Virus record (IMG/VR): IMGVR_UViG_3300030116_002299
Coordinates: 17,550-44,807 of that record
Length of the DNA stretch: 27,258 nt
Origin: a virus
Strand: one strand, 5' to 3'
In this document: positions 7,407 to 16,072 of the stretch, piece after piece
How the letters are laid out: the number at the start of each line of letters is the position of its first letter
How positions within the stretch are numbered: position 1 is the first letter of the stretch
Notes under the pieces: model-generated
What the model was told of the DNA's origin: nothing
Databases searched by the model: none
The model's input: only the letters and a program-made list of their open reading frames with translations
Program-made: the position numbers and the translations under genes

Positions 7407-8226
7407 TTTGCCCTCCTACTGTTATATATGTAGTTAAAAAACTTAATAAATCTTGTGTTACTTTTACATACTGACTTTCATACCACTGGTATTGCTGTGT
7501 GTCAGCAGTTAAATCAACTTGATAATTCTGTAAATAAGTTTGTATTTGATTCATCATTGTTTGTGCTAGCTCTACATCTTCATCTGCTATAAAATCCATG
7601 GAAATATCAAAGTATTTATCGTAATCTCTTTTATCTGCATCTGTTCCTATTGCACCTGCAGCCATGTCTGCTGTTAATGTTGTGCCATTAGTAACATTAG
7701 GTTTACGTATTTGATTCATAATATATCTTAATAATTCTCTTGAAGCATATAACACTACCCCTCTTTCATATTCATTAGGAAAATTAGATACTGATGTACC
7801 ACCCAATGATATACTTGATGCTTCTATTTTTCTTATTACAGCATTTTCACTAGCTGTTGGTGTTGGAGTAACATATAAAGTATCATTCATAACAGCATAA
7901 ACTGGATCAAATTTGTTTGTATAGTATATACTATTAGCATCACTGTAGTCAGCAAAGTCTTCAAAAGCTACTTCTTTTGCTTTTCTGTTTCTTGTACCAT
8001 CCCCTCTTTCTACAGCTACAATAGATAAAATATTACTAGTATCTAATGTTGTACTAGTATTATTTAATATAGCGTTGCTTGTAAGTTTTTGTGCTACAAG
8101 TCTATTAGTTGATATAGTCTTAATAATAAAGTTCAAACCCTCTGTCAAATACAGTTGAGCTTGTGCTGTATAATCAGGACTATCTATATCACCTACTATT
8201 GCTTCTATTTCTGTTTTAAAACTCAT
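7384..8226 (-). CDS. Putative head-tail connector / adaptor protein
   Basis: 280 residues, starting MSFKTEIEAIVGDIDSPDYT with helices around LYLTEGLNFIIKTI, then beta-type segments (IVAVERGDGTRNRKAKEVAF, YVTPTPTASENAVIRKIEA) and FPNEYERGVVLYASRELLRY. This order (helix, YxxPxP strand segment, E..VVLYAS.ELL helix) is common in phage adaptors that sit under the portal. It is the first gene after the capsid hairpin, with a good ribosome binding site (AAGGAGAG). It is probably part of the neck; the exact family is unresolved. Confidence 0.65.
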   Translation of the reverse strand: MSFKTEIEAIVGDIDSPDYTAQAQLYLTEGLNFIIKTISTNRLVAQKLTSNAILNNTSTTLDTSNILSIVAVERGDGTRNRKAKEVAFEDFADYSDANSIYYTNKFDPVYAVMNDTLYVTPTPTASENAVIRKIEASSISLGGTSVSNFPNEYERGVVLYASRELLRYIMNQIRKPNVTNGTTLTADMAAGAIGTDADKRDYDKYFDISMDFIADEDVELAQTMMNQIQTYLQNYQVDLTADTQQYQWYESQYVKVTQDLLSFLTTYITVGGQNEVATDG

Positions 8227-8243
8227 ATCTCTCCTTGTTGTGT

Positions 8244-8267
8244 GGGGGAGTATATTTCAACTCCCCC
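8244..8267 (-). promoter_or_regulatory. GC-rich hairpin directly after the capsid gene
   Basis: GGGGGAGT (8244-8251) and ACTCCCCC (8260-8267) form a perfect 8-bp stem with an 8-base loop. It lies between the capsid stop and the next ribosome binding site. No T-run follows on the minus strand, so it is more likely a partial terminator, processing site or 3'-end stabiliser than a full terminator. It could keep capsid mRNA more abundant than the connector genes. Confidence 0.75.
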
Positions 8268-8274
8268 GTATGCA

Positions 8275-9699
8275 TTAACTAAACTGTAACACAGTGTGTG
8301 TTTCAGGAAGTTGAATTTCAAGACCTGCTTCTGTAAGAATCATGTCTTTTCTTCCGTCAACATCTCTGTTTTGAACATTAGTAATAATTTGAGTATCTCT
8401 TGATACACCATTACCAACTAATGGTCTGTAAGCTACGTTGTTTAGATCAATCATAATAGCAGTATTTTCATACTGGTTTCTGAATAATGGTTCCATTACA
8501 AGGTTTAAATTACCATATAATGTTGATATTCTAGTTACCAAATGACCAAATTGTCCTTCGATATTTTGAATATCCATACCACTACCAACTTGTGAGTTCA
8601 ACGCCATAGTGTTACCTAAGAATGAAGAACCACCTAATTTGTTAAAATATGACATAACTTTTCTTGAACATAGAACAAGTTTCTCTCCACTGTTTCCAGA
8701 TTCTGGTGAGAATACATCTTCCATTGCATCAATAAAAGTGTCATATGAAGCTGCACTATAACTGAAAGTTTTTACTTTACCAAAACGTTCAGTGTAAGGT
8801 ACAATACCGTGAGTTCTACGTACTGGTCCAGTAGCTGTTGAATCATCTACTCCAATACCGAATAACATAGCATGCTCAAGATCCATCTTATGTTCCATAA
8901 GTTTTTCTTGATATACTCTCATGTATTCGTTGTTTACTCCACGGTATCTTGTTGCAAGAGCTGTACCAGAGAATAAAGGAACTGCAGTCTTAAAGATCTG
9001 ACAGTATCCTTCTCTGTTGTAGAACTCATCGCTCCAAGATTCTGGGTCTGCAGAACCTTCAGCAAAAGCTGAACCAATTACTTGTCCATCTGCGTCTGCA
9101 TCAAAACGTAATTTAGATGCTGATGCTGGGGAAATAGTTCCAGCGTTAGTTGCTGTAGCTCCATTAGAACCACTTGGTTTATACATTAAATATAAGAACT
9201 GCAAAGTTAATCTTGCAGCTGCTGCATCTGAAGTTAAATCAGGTGCTGCTGTAATCTTATAATATGCGATTGCACCAACGTCACTACCGTCACTACCGTC
9301 TGCGTCATATTCACACTCAATAGATAGAATTTGACCTTCTAGTAAGAAGTTAGGTTGTTGGTCTGCTACCTCTCTACCAAATTTATCATAACCGCAATCT
9401 ACATCAAAAGCCGCTCCAGAAGCAAAGTTCCAGTTAGCATCAGAACCTGAATGTGCTGATGTAACTTTAGCTGCTTGAACCTGGAAGTTACGTCTTTGAT
9501 ATTGATGTCTTTGCTCTAAGAATTTAAATACAGGATCGTCTGTAGGCACCTTAGATACGTTAGACAAATATGTGAAGAAAGGCGATTGTTGAGGAGCAAG
9601 TTCAGCTACTCTTTCACCAAAGTTGAAGATTCGTCTATCAACATTGATGGAAGTACCCTGTACTGCTTCTCCTGGTGTCATGCTATATACATTTGACAT
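8275..9699 (-). CDS. Major capsid protein
   Basis: 474 residues. The N-terminal segment (INVDRRIFNFGERVAELAPQ, then SPFFTYLSNVSKVPTDDPVF and FLEQRHQYQRR) resembles large HK97-like capsid proteins of aquatic phages (SU10/DUF5309-like, tentatively). The middle contains a variable Ser/Ala/Asp-rich insertion, and the C-terminal part has LNLVMEPLFRNQYENTAIMI and VGNGVSRDTQIITNVQNRDV. It follows the scaffold gene by 17 bases with a strong AAAGGAGAG ribosome binding site, the standard portal-scaffold-capsid order. The capsid role is well supported by context; fold assignment is inference. Confidence 0.88.
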   Translation of the reverse strand: MSNVYSMTPGEAVQGTSINVDRRIFNFGERVAELAPQQSPFFTYLSNVSKVPTDDPVFKFLEQRHQYQRRNFQVQAAKVTSAHSGSDANWNFASGAAFDVDCGYDKFGREVADQQPNFLLEGQILSIECEYDADGSDGSDVGAIAYYKITAAPDLTSDAAAARLTLQFLYLMYKPSGSNGATATNAGTISPASASKLRFDADADGQVIGSAFAEGSADPESWSDEFYNREGYCQIFKTAVPLFSGTALATRYRGVNNEYMRVYQEKLMEHKMDLEHAMLFGIGVDDSTATGPVRRTHGIVPYTERFGKVKTFSYSAASYDTFIDAMEDVFSPESGNSGEKLVLCSRKVMSYFNKLGGSSFLGNTMALNSQVGSGMDIQNIEGQFGHLVTRISTLYGNLNLVMEPLFRNQYENTAIMIDLNNVAYRPLVGNGVSRDTQIITNVQNRDVDGRKDMILTEAGLEIQLPETHTVLQFS

Positions 9700-9716
9700 C
9701 TTGTCTCTCCTTTAAA

Positions 9717-10601
9717 TTAAAATGGATTCTTCTTTTTATATCTGTTAATCATAGAATCCATCATTTGATCTTCCACACTTTTTGATGACTGCGTACTAGC
9801 ACCTGGTTGTACACCTATTGGCTTAGGAATACTTAGTTTTTCTTGTCTATTACTCATTAGTTGTTGCTTCTGTAAGGCTTCAGGTGTAACCTGTGCTACC
9901 TGTCTAGGAGCTGCATTACTATCCATTTGATGTAATTTAACTAAATTATCTAAAGACAAGGACTGTGGACTGCTCATTTTATTTATAAAATCATTAGCTT
10001 GTTCAGCAGTATAGTTATATTGAGACTGTAAATCTGAAATTACTTTCTGATTACGTGTAAATACTTCTTGTTGTTGTATTTGTTGCTCCATAACTTTACT
10101 TCTGTTAGCCTCTATTGAATCCATATAATCAGCTAATCCATCCAAATACTGCTCCTGTTTTGCCAGGTATTTACCTGACGCACTTTCAGGGTCAGCCAGT
10201 GCTTCAGAATGATCATAATCAGCAGGCTTACGAGGTTTAACAGGTCTTTCTATTTTAACTGTCTCCTCTTTCGGCTGTTCTGCAGGTGTAGATGCTTGAG
10301 CTTTCATAAGCTCTGTAACTTGTGATTTCAGTAAATCTACTTCAGCTGCACGTTTATCTGCTTGACTTTGCCAGTATTTATAACTGTCATTATCATTCTT
10401 TGGATCTTCTACACTCGGAACATCGGAAGGTTGACTTTCAACGACTATCTCTGGCTCTGAGTCAGCTTTTGCAACAAACTCCTCAGATTGTGGTTGACCA
10501 AAAACTTCGGCGAAAATGTCTTCTTGTGTAGTAGGTTCAGTTGCAGTCTGACTTTCTACTTTTTGTTCTTGTGTATTATCCATGTTTTTTGCTTCTTCCA
10601 T
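9717..10601 (-). CDS. Capsid scaffolding protein
   Basis: 294 residues, very rich in Gln, Glu, Ser and Pro, with little hydrophobic core. It starts MEEAKNMDNTQEQKVESQTA, has helical/coiled segments about residues 70-100 and 160-210 (ANRSKVMEQQIQQQEVFTRN), and ends in a basic patch (MMDSMINRYKKKNPF), the kind of tail that contacts capsid protein. It lies between portal and capsid genes with an AAAGGAGAT ribosome binding site. Composition, length and position all match phage scaffolds. A second ATG six codons in (MDNTQ) is possible, but the upstream start has the better-spaced site. Confidence 0.85.
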   Translation of the reverse strand: MEEAKNMDNTQEQKVESQTATEPTTQEDIFAEVFGQPQSEEFVAKADSEPEIVVESQPSDVPSVEDPKNDNDSYKYWQSQADKRAAEVDLLKSQVTELMKAQASTPAEQPKEETVKIERPVKPRKPADYDHSEALADPESASGKYLAKQEQYLDGLADYMDSIEANRSKVMEQQIQQQEVFTRNQKVISDLQSQYNYTAEQANDFINKMSSPQSLSLDNLVKLHQMDSNAAPRQVAQVTPEALQKQQLMSNRQEKLSIPKPIGVQPGASTQSSKSVEDQMMDSMINRYKKKNPF

Positions 10602-10613
10602 TTTATCTCCTTT

Positions 10614-12947
10614 CTAACTCTCCATTTCCTCTGCTGGTATATCGAAGATATTCTCAGTCTCTTCCATTTCATCCAGCTGTTCAGGTGTAACAGAGTTTAT
10701 CAGATTTGATTTTGCATCATTAAGTCTAGCTTTATATAAGCTAGCTGCCATATCAGCACGATTAGATATTTGATCTAAATCTTTACTGAATTTTTCTACT
10801 TCTAAACGTTTCTTAGCATGTATTTCTTCACGTTCAGCAGTCTGAAGGTCTCCCTTGACCTTCTTCAATTCTTCTTGCAACCCTTGTATTTGTTGCATCA
10901 TTTGTGCCATTTGACTAGAACGTTCCATAACTCCTTCGATATCTACAAGTTCTGTCTTCTTTAACACTTCTACTTGGTCTATTAAACCCATTTGGAACAT
11001 TTGCATATAAGTATTTAACAATGCCATTCTATTTGTTGGTAATGTAGAACCAGATACAACAACAATATCATATCTTCCTACACCCACATCATGAAACTTA
11101 ACAATGTCCCCATCTTCTACTTGTTTATAAAAATTAATTTTTTCTTCTTTTTCTAACCCATTAGGTTGTATTAGACGTATAACTTTTTCTTCAGTATATA
11201 TTTGCTGTATTAATGGTATTGAAACTTTAGCACATTGATTTAAAAAGTTTTCTATATCATCACGTCTTGATTTAATTCTACGCTGGCCAAACTCGTCTAC
11301 AACTAATGTTCCTCTATAAGTCGACGGTGCACTTTGACCACTACCTTGCATAAGTTCAAAAATACCAAAGCCATATTCTAAATCATATTTAGCATCAGCT
11401 TCATTCTTATACAACTCATTTGGTAGTGGGACTGGGCCAGCTACAATCGGTGCACCCAATTCAGCATCAAACTCAATTACACTAGTACCAGCTTTACTCC
11501 ATTCTTGTTCTATTTGATTTAAATCAGCAGAACCTCTAGGTATTAAAAGCTTTACATTTGTACTTGTACTTGCATGTGCTATAATTAATGAACGTATTTT
11601 ATTAATATACTCTTGTAATGGTCTATACAACCTTACATCAGACTCAGGATATGGATTTCTATGATGTACATTCATTAATGGTATAATAGGATAGTCTTCT
11701 GTTGGTAGCATTCTTTTATATAATAAATGATCTCCAACAGACACTACCATCTCTATACATGGTTTTTCTATTTGATTACTTACCACATCTTTCATAGCAA
11801 TCAATTCTTCTATACCTATAGGCACTAATACTGTAGTACTACCTGGTATAGAGTTTTCATCTTCTTCTCCTGGAACTCTTACTGGAGGTTGAGGTATTAC
11901 TTGCCCATCTTCTCCCATAACAGGTTCTGCTATTTCATAATGAAACACTCCTCCTGTTTCTGCTATAACATCAAATAAACCAAATACTGCTTCATCATCA
12001 AAGATAATTACTTCTTCTCCAGTTATTTTTCTAATCTTAATATAAGTTCTAGTTAAATATTTATTATAATCTGATGGATTAAATAAAAACTCTCTTTGTG
12101 AAAAAGGTTCAAAAACATTATAATAGATTTGATTCATCTTAGTATAACGTTCTGTATATCTTCTTTTAGTATGCATTTGTGTATCATCGTCACCAAAAAA
12201 CATTTGTCCTTCAGTTGCAGCTAAATTAGTTACAGGATAATCATCCTCATTGTCTGGTTCTGGATTAGATTGCTCTATAATATCCATATATTCTGGATAT
12301 ACTTGTTGTGCATATTCATCTGTCATATACTTAACAACTAAAATATGTGCAGCATCTCTAGCATAAACATCTTTTGCATTAGGATCTATAAATACATCTA
12401 AAGGATTCAAAGATTTAATACATACTTCACCTTTACCTAAGTCAGCATTAGGGTCTTGATACACTTGCATTACACCCATTCCACCAACATAATAGTCGTC
12501 TATAATCTTTTTAAGTTCTTCATCTCCAGATGATTGTTGCCATATATACTGAAATAAATCAGAAAATACACTTGCAGTTTTTCTGTCAGAATCTTCTCTA
12601 GCTGTGGCTCTAAATTGAGGTGAGTTGTATGTTAATAACGATTTTGCTGTTTCTACAATAGGGTGAATACGATTGACTACGATAGGTGCTTGACCACGAG
12701 ACTCTAATACTTCTTGTTCTTCGTTGGTCCATTGAGCCCCAGCTCTAAATTCGATTGACTCTTGAAACTTTTGTGCCCAAAGTTCTCTTGAACTTCTATA
12801 TTCTGTGTATAATTCTCTTGTTAATTCTACTTCTTCAGGTGTTTCATATGAGCTAATAGTACCATTCTCATATCCAAAGACAGTTTGTTTGTCCTTTCTA
12901 GACTGTGTCCTTGTTGCTTTTTTCTTTTTTTGTATGCTTGTTGGCAC
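10614..12947 (-). CDS. Portal protein (P22-like, large)
   Basis: 777 residues. The N-terminal region (YTEYRSSRELWAQKFQESIE, QWTNEEQEVLESRGQAPIVV, NRIHPIVETAKSLLTYNSPQ) is typical of P22-type portals. YYVGGMGVMQVYQDPNADLG and IKSLNPLDVFIDPNAKDVYA follow. A long C-terminal helical part about residues 650-760 (MERSSQMAQMMQQIQGLQEE) would form the crown/barrel. The start is GTG at 12945-12947 behind TTGAGGT. The portal is the dodecameric DNA channel at one capsid vertex, and the gene lies between terminase and scaffold in the classic order. Confidence 0.9.
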   Translation of the reverse strand: MPTSIQKKKKATRTQSRKDKQTVFGYENGTISSYETPEEVELTRELYTEYRSSRELWAQKFQESIEFRAGAQWTNEEQEVLESRGQAPIVVNRIHPIVETAKSLLTYNSPQFRATAREDSDRKTASVFSDLFQYIWQQSSGDEELKKIIDDYYVGGMGVMQVYQDPNADLGKGEVCIKSLNPLDVFIDPNAKDVYARDAAHILVVKYMTDEYAQQVYPEYMDIIEQSNPEPDNEDDYPVTNLAATEGQMFFGDDDTQMHTKRRYTERYTKMNQIYYNVFEPFSQREFLFNPSDYNKYLTRTYIKIRKITGEEVIIFDDEAVFGLFDVIAETGGVFHYEIAEPVMGEDGQVIPQPPVRVPGEEDENSIPGSTTVLVPIGIEELIAMKDVVSNQIEKPCIEMVVSVGDHLLYKRMLPTEDYPIIPLMNVHHRNPYPESDVRLYRPLQEYINKIRSLIIAHASTSTNVKLLIPRGSADLNQIEQEWSKAGTSVIEFDAELGAPIVAGPVPLPNELYKNEADAKYDLEYGFGIFELMQGSGQSAPSTYRGTLVVDEFGQRRIKSRRDDIENFLNQCAKVSIPLIQQIYTEEKVIRLIQPNGLEKEEKINFYKQVEDGDIVKFHDVGVGRYDIVVVSGSTLPTNRMALLNTYMQMFQMGLIDQVEVLKKTELVDIEGVMERSSQMAQMMQQIQGLQEELKKVKGDLQTAEREEIHAKKRLEVEKFSKDLDQISNRADMAASLYKARLNDAKSNLINSVTPEQLDEMEETENIFDIPAEEMES

Positions 12948-13062
12948 GTTTTACCTCAATATAGTTTTTAGGAATGTCAGTTTTAAACAAACTATCCACC
13001 TGATTTATAAATTTTTTAAAGCTAAAATTGTATTTCGTAAAGTCAATCAAAATTTTATCTGT

Positions 13063-13091
13063 AATTTAATTTAAAATAAAACGCTTGTCAA
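13063..13091 (-). promoter_or_regulatory. Candidate leftward promoter upstream of the portal gene
   Basis: On the minus strand TTGACA (13086-13091) is a full -35 match, followed after 17 bases by TAAATT (13063-13068), a 4-of-6 match to a -10 box. It lies 7 bases beyond the terminase stop in the 151-base gap before the portal. The gap is very AT-rich and otherwise shows no gene. The -35 and spacing are good and the -10 is weak. Confidence 0.45.
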
Positions 13092-13098
13092 GTCTTTT

Positions 13099-14583
13099 TT
13101 ATAGTAATTTCCAACTTTTTTTAGTTGGCATATAATAATCTTCTTCTTCTACATAAACTCTTTCAGCATCATGTGCTGGTTTGTAGCAATTTTTGTTAGC
13201 ATAATAAAATCCATCTAACAAGTCATCATGCTTACCTCTAGGGTATAATGTTAGCTCATCTACTAATGCTTGCATACTTTTTTGTATAAATACTTTACCA
13301 TTAGCAAAGATGGGCTGTAAACTTTCTAACCTGTAAGATTTTCTAGTTCTAGGATTTTCTTTTATTTCTAATCCTGGTATAAACATACCCATCTCTTCTG
13401 CCTTCTCTTTAATGTATTGACGCAACATTTCTTGATAACCAACAGATTCTATTCTTGTTTTAGAACTTTTATAGTTTTTAAAGTTCTGTATAATAGCATC
13501 TGCTAAATCTAAAGGAGTCGCCCTCTTTCTGAAATACGGGAGTACCCAACGATTATTATCACTATCAATAGCAATATTGAATATAACACTATAGTCTGCT
13601 CCTTTCTTAGTACTAGATGCGGGATCGACACCAGTAAACACGTTTACAGGTCGAACATCCTGCACTTCCTCACCATTTACGTTCGTCAGTACAAGATTCG
13701 ACAATCCCTGTTGATCTCTTTCGATGTATCCATCGTAGTAGTTAATATCTTCGGCACGAAATAGATTGTCTTCATCTCCTACGATTTGACACAAATATTC
13801 TCTATAAAATACCGACAACCTGTTAATACTGTCTAATTCTGATTTCTTTTCCTTTAATTTATCTATGGGCCATACTTCTGGCCATAAACTTATATTAGTT
13901 TCTAAGTCTGGACTGAAATGCATATTCTTCCAACCCTTCATATCTTTTAACGTCTCAACCATACATCGCTCATGCTGCGGAGTACCAATGACACAGATTC
14001 TACCACGTAACGGGTCAAGGGATGGAACACCACTCTGCAACAACCAACGTAGATTATATTCCATTGCCTCAGAAGTCTTTGTATTATTCTCATCTTCTGG
14101 ATCATCAAGTACCAACAAAGTAGGTCTCTGGTTCCCATGCTTAATCCCCCTTATCTGTTGTCCTGTTCCTTTACATATAATTAAACTACCATCTTTAAGT
14201 TCTACCTCTGTATTTGTCCACTTCCTTGCCGATTGTTGACCCCAATAGCCAAAAAAGTATCTAAACTCTTGAGAATAGTCTAATACATCTTTTATAGTAC
14301 CTAACAACTTTGTAGCATGTGATTGTGTTCTAGATACTAATACAATAACTTTTATACCTTTATCAAACATTAAATGCCATAAAGGATAAACACCAGCAAC
14401 AATAGATGACTTAGCATGACCACGTGGTGCTATAATATTTATTTGTTTATGTTCTCCAGATAACTCTTTTACTATATCGTAATGAAACCCTGGTGAGTTC
14501 TCACTAAACATGTTGGGCATAACCATACGACCAAACAACAACATATCTTGTTGCATTTCTAATAATATTTTCTTTTTATCCAT
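13099..14583 (-). CDS. terL: Terminase large subunit
   Basis: 494 residues with the two-domain plan of packaging motors. The N-terminal ATPase shows the Walker A-type IAPRGHAKSS (51-60), Walker B LLVLDDPEDE (156-165) and a motif III-like CVIGTPQH (197-204). The C-terminal RNase H-like nuclease has FTGVDPAS with D320, RIES with E379, and KHDDLLDGFYYA with D453/D454. It cuts concatemers and pumps DNA through the portal. It starts within the stop of the nested 36-residue frame downstream of the small subunit. The assignment is secure. Confidence 0.95.
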   Translation of the reverse strand: MDKKKILLEMQQDMLLFGRMVMPNMFSENSPGFHYDIVKELSGEHKQINIIAPRGHAKSSIVAGVYPLWHLMFDKGIKVIVLVSRTQSHATKLLGTIKDVLDYSQEFRYFFGYWGQQSARKWTNTEVELKDGSLIICKGTGQQIRGIKHGNQRPTLLVLDDPEDENNTKTSEAMEYNLRWLLQSGVPSLDPLRGRICVIGTPQHERCMVETLKDMKGWKNMHFSPDLETNISLWPEVWPIDKLKEKKSELDSINRLSVFYREYLCQIVGDEDNLFRAEDINYYDGYIERDQQGLSNLVLTNVNGEEVQDVRPVNVFTGVDPASSTKKGADYSVIFNIAIDSDNNRWVLPYFRKRATPLDLADAIIQNFKNYKSSKTRIESVGYQEMLRQYIKEKAEEMGMFIPGLEIKENPRTRKSYRLESLQPIFANGKVFIQKSMQALVDELTLYPRGKHDDLLDGFYYANKNCYKPAHDAERVYVEEEDYYMPTKKSWKLL

Positions 14584-14693
14584 TAATCTTTTATAACTAT
14601 AGTAAGTTGAAAGTCTTCTAATACTTGAGTTAATACTGCTAAAAACTCTATGACATTGACTTTCTTACCTTCAATCTGTATCGTTTTCTTCAT
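14583..14693 (-). CDS. Small nested protein between terminase genes (36 aa)
   Basis: ATG at 14691-14693 and TAA at 14583-14585 encode MKKTIQIEGKKVNVIEFLAV, then LTQVLEDFQLTIVIKD. It begins inside the 3' end of the small-subunit gene in another frame, and its stop overlaps the large-subunit ATG by one base. It therefore fills the gap and could couple translation of the two terminase genes. The composition looks like a compact alpha/beta mini-protein. The function is unknown. Confidence 0.55.
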   Translation of the reverse strand: MKKTIQIEGKKVNVIEFLAVLTQVLEDFQLTIVIKD

Positions 14694-15444
14694 CTACCAT
14701 TCTCGTTTGTGTTGCTTTTAACTTTTTAGTTTGCTTATCATACGTATCAGCTATTTGATGTGACATATCCATTTCTATAGACTCTGTAACCTGTTTGTTC
14801 TTAGGTTGCATATCTAAAAATACGGACAACTCTTTAGCTGCACGTATCATATTAGCTGGATCTTCTTTTACTTTAGCTGTATCTATCGCATCTTTCATTA
14901 CATCTAATACATATCCTTCGTCAATTTGTTTATCAACTAGTATTTCTTTTAGCTTATCAGCCATAATCTTCTTTACCTCTTTAGTTCTTAGTAGTTTTCT
15001 TACAGCAACCTCTGGATTTTTTTGATCAGGTCTGTATATTCTACCTATTTTGTCCATATCTGGCGTTTCACCTGCCATTTTGTAGGCTAAAAACGCATCT
15101 ATTGCTAAATCTGCTCTATTTCTAGTAGATTCTAGCTCTGCATAACTTTTTGTAGACACATTACTATAGTTTTTACTATAATAATGGGGTTCAAACTCTA
15201 GTTTAGCAGTTTTTTTAGCCCATTGCCTACCATACGGAAACACCATTTCAATGCTTGTACCGTAAATGTTACGCTGTAAACACTCAGCCACATAACCATC
15301 GTCACTAATTCCCCAATCACCTGGGTTACACTTGTTCCAATGTTTGTATTTCTTACCAATCTTTTGAAATTCTTCTTTGGTATATACTTCATAATCAGTG
15401 GATTCAAAGTTATTTACTTTCAGTCTTCTTGTTATCTTTATCAT
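14671..15444 (-). CDS. terS: Terminase small subunit
   Basis: 257 residues. The N-terminal 100 residues have a WxK-rich segment (YKHWNKCNPGDWGISDDGYV) ahead of a helical DNA-binding-type region, NRADLAIDAFLAYKMAGETP. The NPEVAVRKLLRTKEVKKIMA segment and YVLDVMKDAIDTAKV...MIRAAKELSVFLDM then match the helical oligomerisation region of many phage small terminases. The gene is directly upstream of the large subunit. It recognises phage DNA and regulates packaging. It begins 35 bases inside the preceding gene, with no strong ribosome binding site visible. The assignment is good by architecture and position. Confidence 0.8.
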   Translation of the reverse strand: MIKITRRLKVNNFESTDYEVYTKEEFQKIGKKYKHWNKCNPGDWGISDDGYVAECLQRNIYGTSIEMVFPYGRQWAKKTAKLEFEPHYYSKNYSNVSTKSYAELESTRNRADLAIDAFLAYKMAGETPDMDKIGRIYRPDQKNPEVAVRKLLRTKEVKKIMADKLKEILVDKQIDEGYVLDVMKDAIDTAKVKEDPANMIRAAKELSVFLDMQPKNKQVTESIEMDMSHQIADTYDKQTKKLKATQTRMVDEENDTD

Positions 15445-15637
15445 CTAATGGGTATTTTTTTTCTAAAAATTTTAGAAAGTTTTCTTTGTCACCTTTCATA
15501 TCCATATATTCATCTAGGGCCCTATCACCGTTGAAAACTTGCAACTTTAATTGCTCTAACTGAACCATCAAGGCCCCAATCATACCTGCCATCTCTTTTA
15601 TAGAAGGTTTTTTTGTATTTTTTTTACCTGTAATCAT
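15410..15637 (-). CDS. Small coiled-coil protein, unknown
   Basis: 75 residues: a basic start (MITGKKNTKKPSIKE), a helical segment AGMIGALMVQLEQLKLQVFN with heptad-like Leu spacing, a second segment ENFLKFLEKKYPLDDKD, and a Lys-rich end. It is the first gene of the leftward structural transcript, just left of the control region. It could be a regulator or a packaging accessory; nothing visible decides between these. Confidence 0.65.
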   Translation of the reverse strand: MITGKKNTKKPSIKEMAGMIGALMVQLEQLKLQVFNGDRALDEYMDMKGDKENFLKFLEKKYPLDDKDNKKTESK

Positions 15638-15644
15638 TTTTTTC

Positions 15645-15673
15645 TTGACATCCTTGTTTTTTCTTAGTATACT
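15645..15673 (+). promoter_or_regulatory. Consensus-like sigma70 promoter reading rightward
   Basis: TTGACA at 15645-15650 is a perfect -35 box. After exactly 17 bases, TATACT at 15668-15673 matches the -10 consensus at 5 of 6 positions. It is the best promoter seen in the window. It would start transcription near 15,680, run antisense through the leftward 70-residue gene, and feed the rightward genes from 16,073. Its -10 box lies inside one of the operator-like repeats, suggesting repression. Confidence 0.75.
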
Positions 15674-15715
15674 CTAAGTACTACTTAACACATGTGTTAG
15701 TATACTTTAAGTATA
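15663..15715. promoter_or_regulatory. Operator-like cluster of repeats and palindromes
   Basis: Two 17-base copies of TTAGTATACTYTAAGTA, differing at one base, lie at 15664-15680 and 15697-15713, 33 bases apart (about three helical turns), so a protein could bind both on one DNA face. Between them is the perfect 14-base palindrome TAACACATGTGTTA (15686-15699). The second copy is part of a 7+1+7 inverted repeat (15701-15715). The first covers the -10 box of the rightward promoter. This layout is typical of a repressor-controlled early switch; the binding protein is not identified. Confidence 0.7.
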
Positions 15716-15716
15716 G

Positions 15717-15929
15717 CTAGTTTAATGTTCTAGCAATTCTTATTCCTAATTCTAAAGTTTCATATACAAAATCTATTTCAGCCTGAGCATAGTGCATACT
15801 CTTAACATGTATATGTTCTTCGTTACCTGGTTCAAAATCAAACTCAATCCACTTATCTGTAGATCTATCAAGTTTTTGTAACTTTCCAGTCATAACCATC
15901 TCAAACAGCATTTTCTTAGGAATTTTCAT
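15717..15929 (-). CDS. Small unknown protein between control regions (70 aa)
   Basis: 70 residues: MKIPKKMLFEMVMTGKLQKL, then an acidic middle (WIEFDFEPGNEEHIHVKSMH) and a helical end (YETLELGIRIARTLN). No DNA-binding motif is evident. It is the only gene in the 15.64-16.07 kb control region. It would be transcribed against the strong rightward promoter and has no visible ribosome binding site. A role as a switch regulator is suggested by position alone. Confidence 0.6.
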   Translation of the reverse strand: MKIPKKMLFEMVMTGKLQKLDRSTDKWIEFDFEPGNEEHIHVKSMHYAQAEIDFVYETLELGIRIARTLN

Positions 15930-15939
15930 AATTTCATAT

Positions 15940-15968
15940 AATATAAAACCAATTATTTAAAAATGCAA
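15940..15968 (-). promoter_or_regulatory. Candidate leftward promoter for the 70-residue gene
   Basis: On the minus strand TTGCAT (15963-15968) and TATATT (15940-15945; 5 of 6 match to the -10) are 17 bases apart. The -10 ends 10 bases before the ATG at 15929, so the transcript would start at or within a few bases of the start codon. That agrees with the lack of a ribosome binding site and suggests a leaderless mRNA. The -35 match is poor (3 of 6). Confidence 0.4.
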
Positions 15969-16072
15969 CTAGAATGTGTGTGCGTGGTATATAGTATACC
16001 TACCTCACCTTATTTTGCCTTTGTTTTTCTAAAAAAGGTTTATTTTAATTAAATTAATGAAAGGTTAAAAAA

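Noticed and set aside
13947-14239. Open frames on either strand inside the terminase large subunit
   Set aside because: They lie wholly within a gene with all expected ATPase and nuclease motifs.
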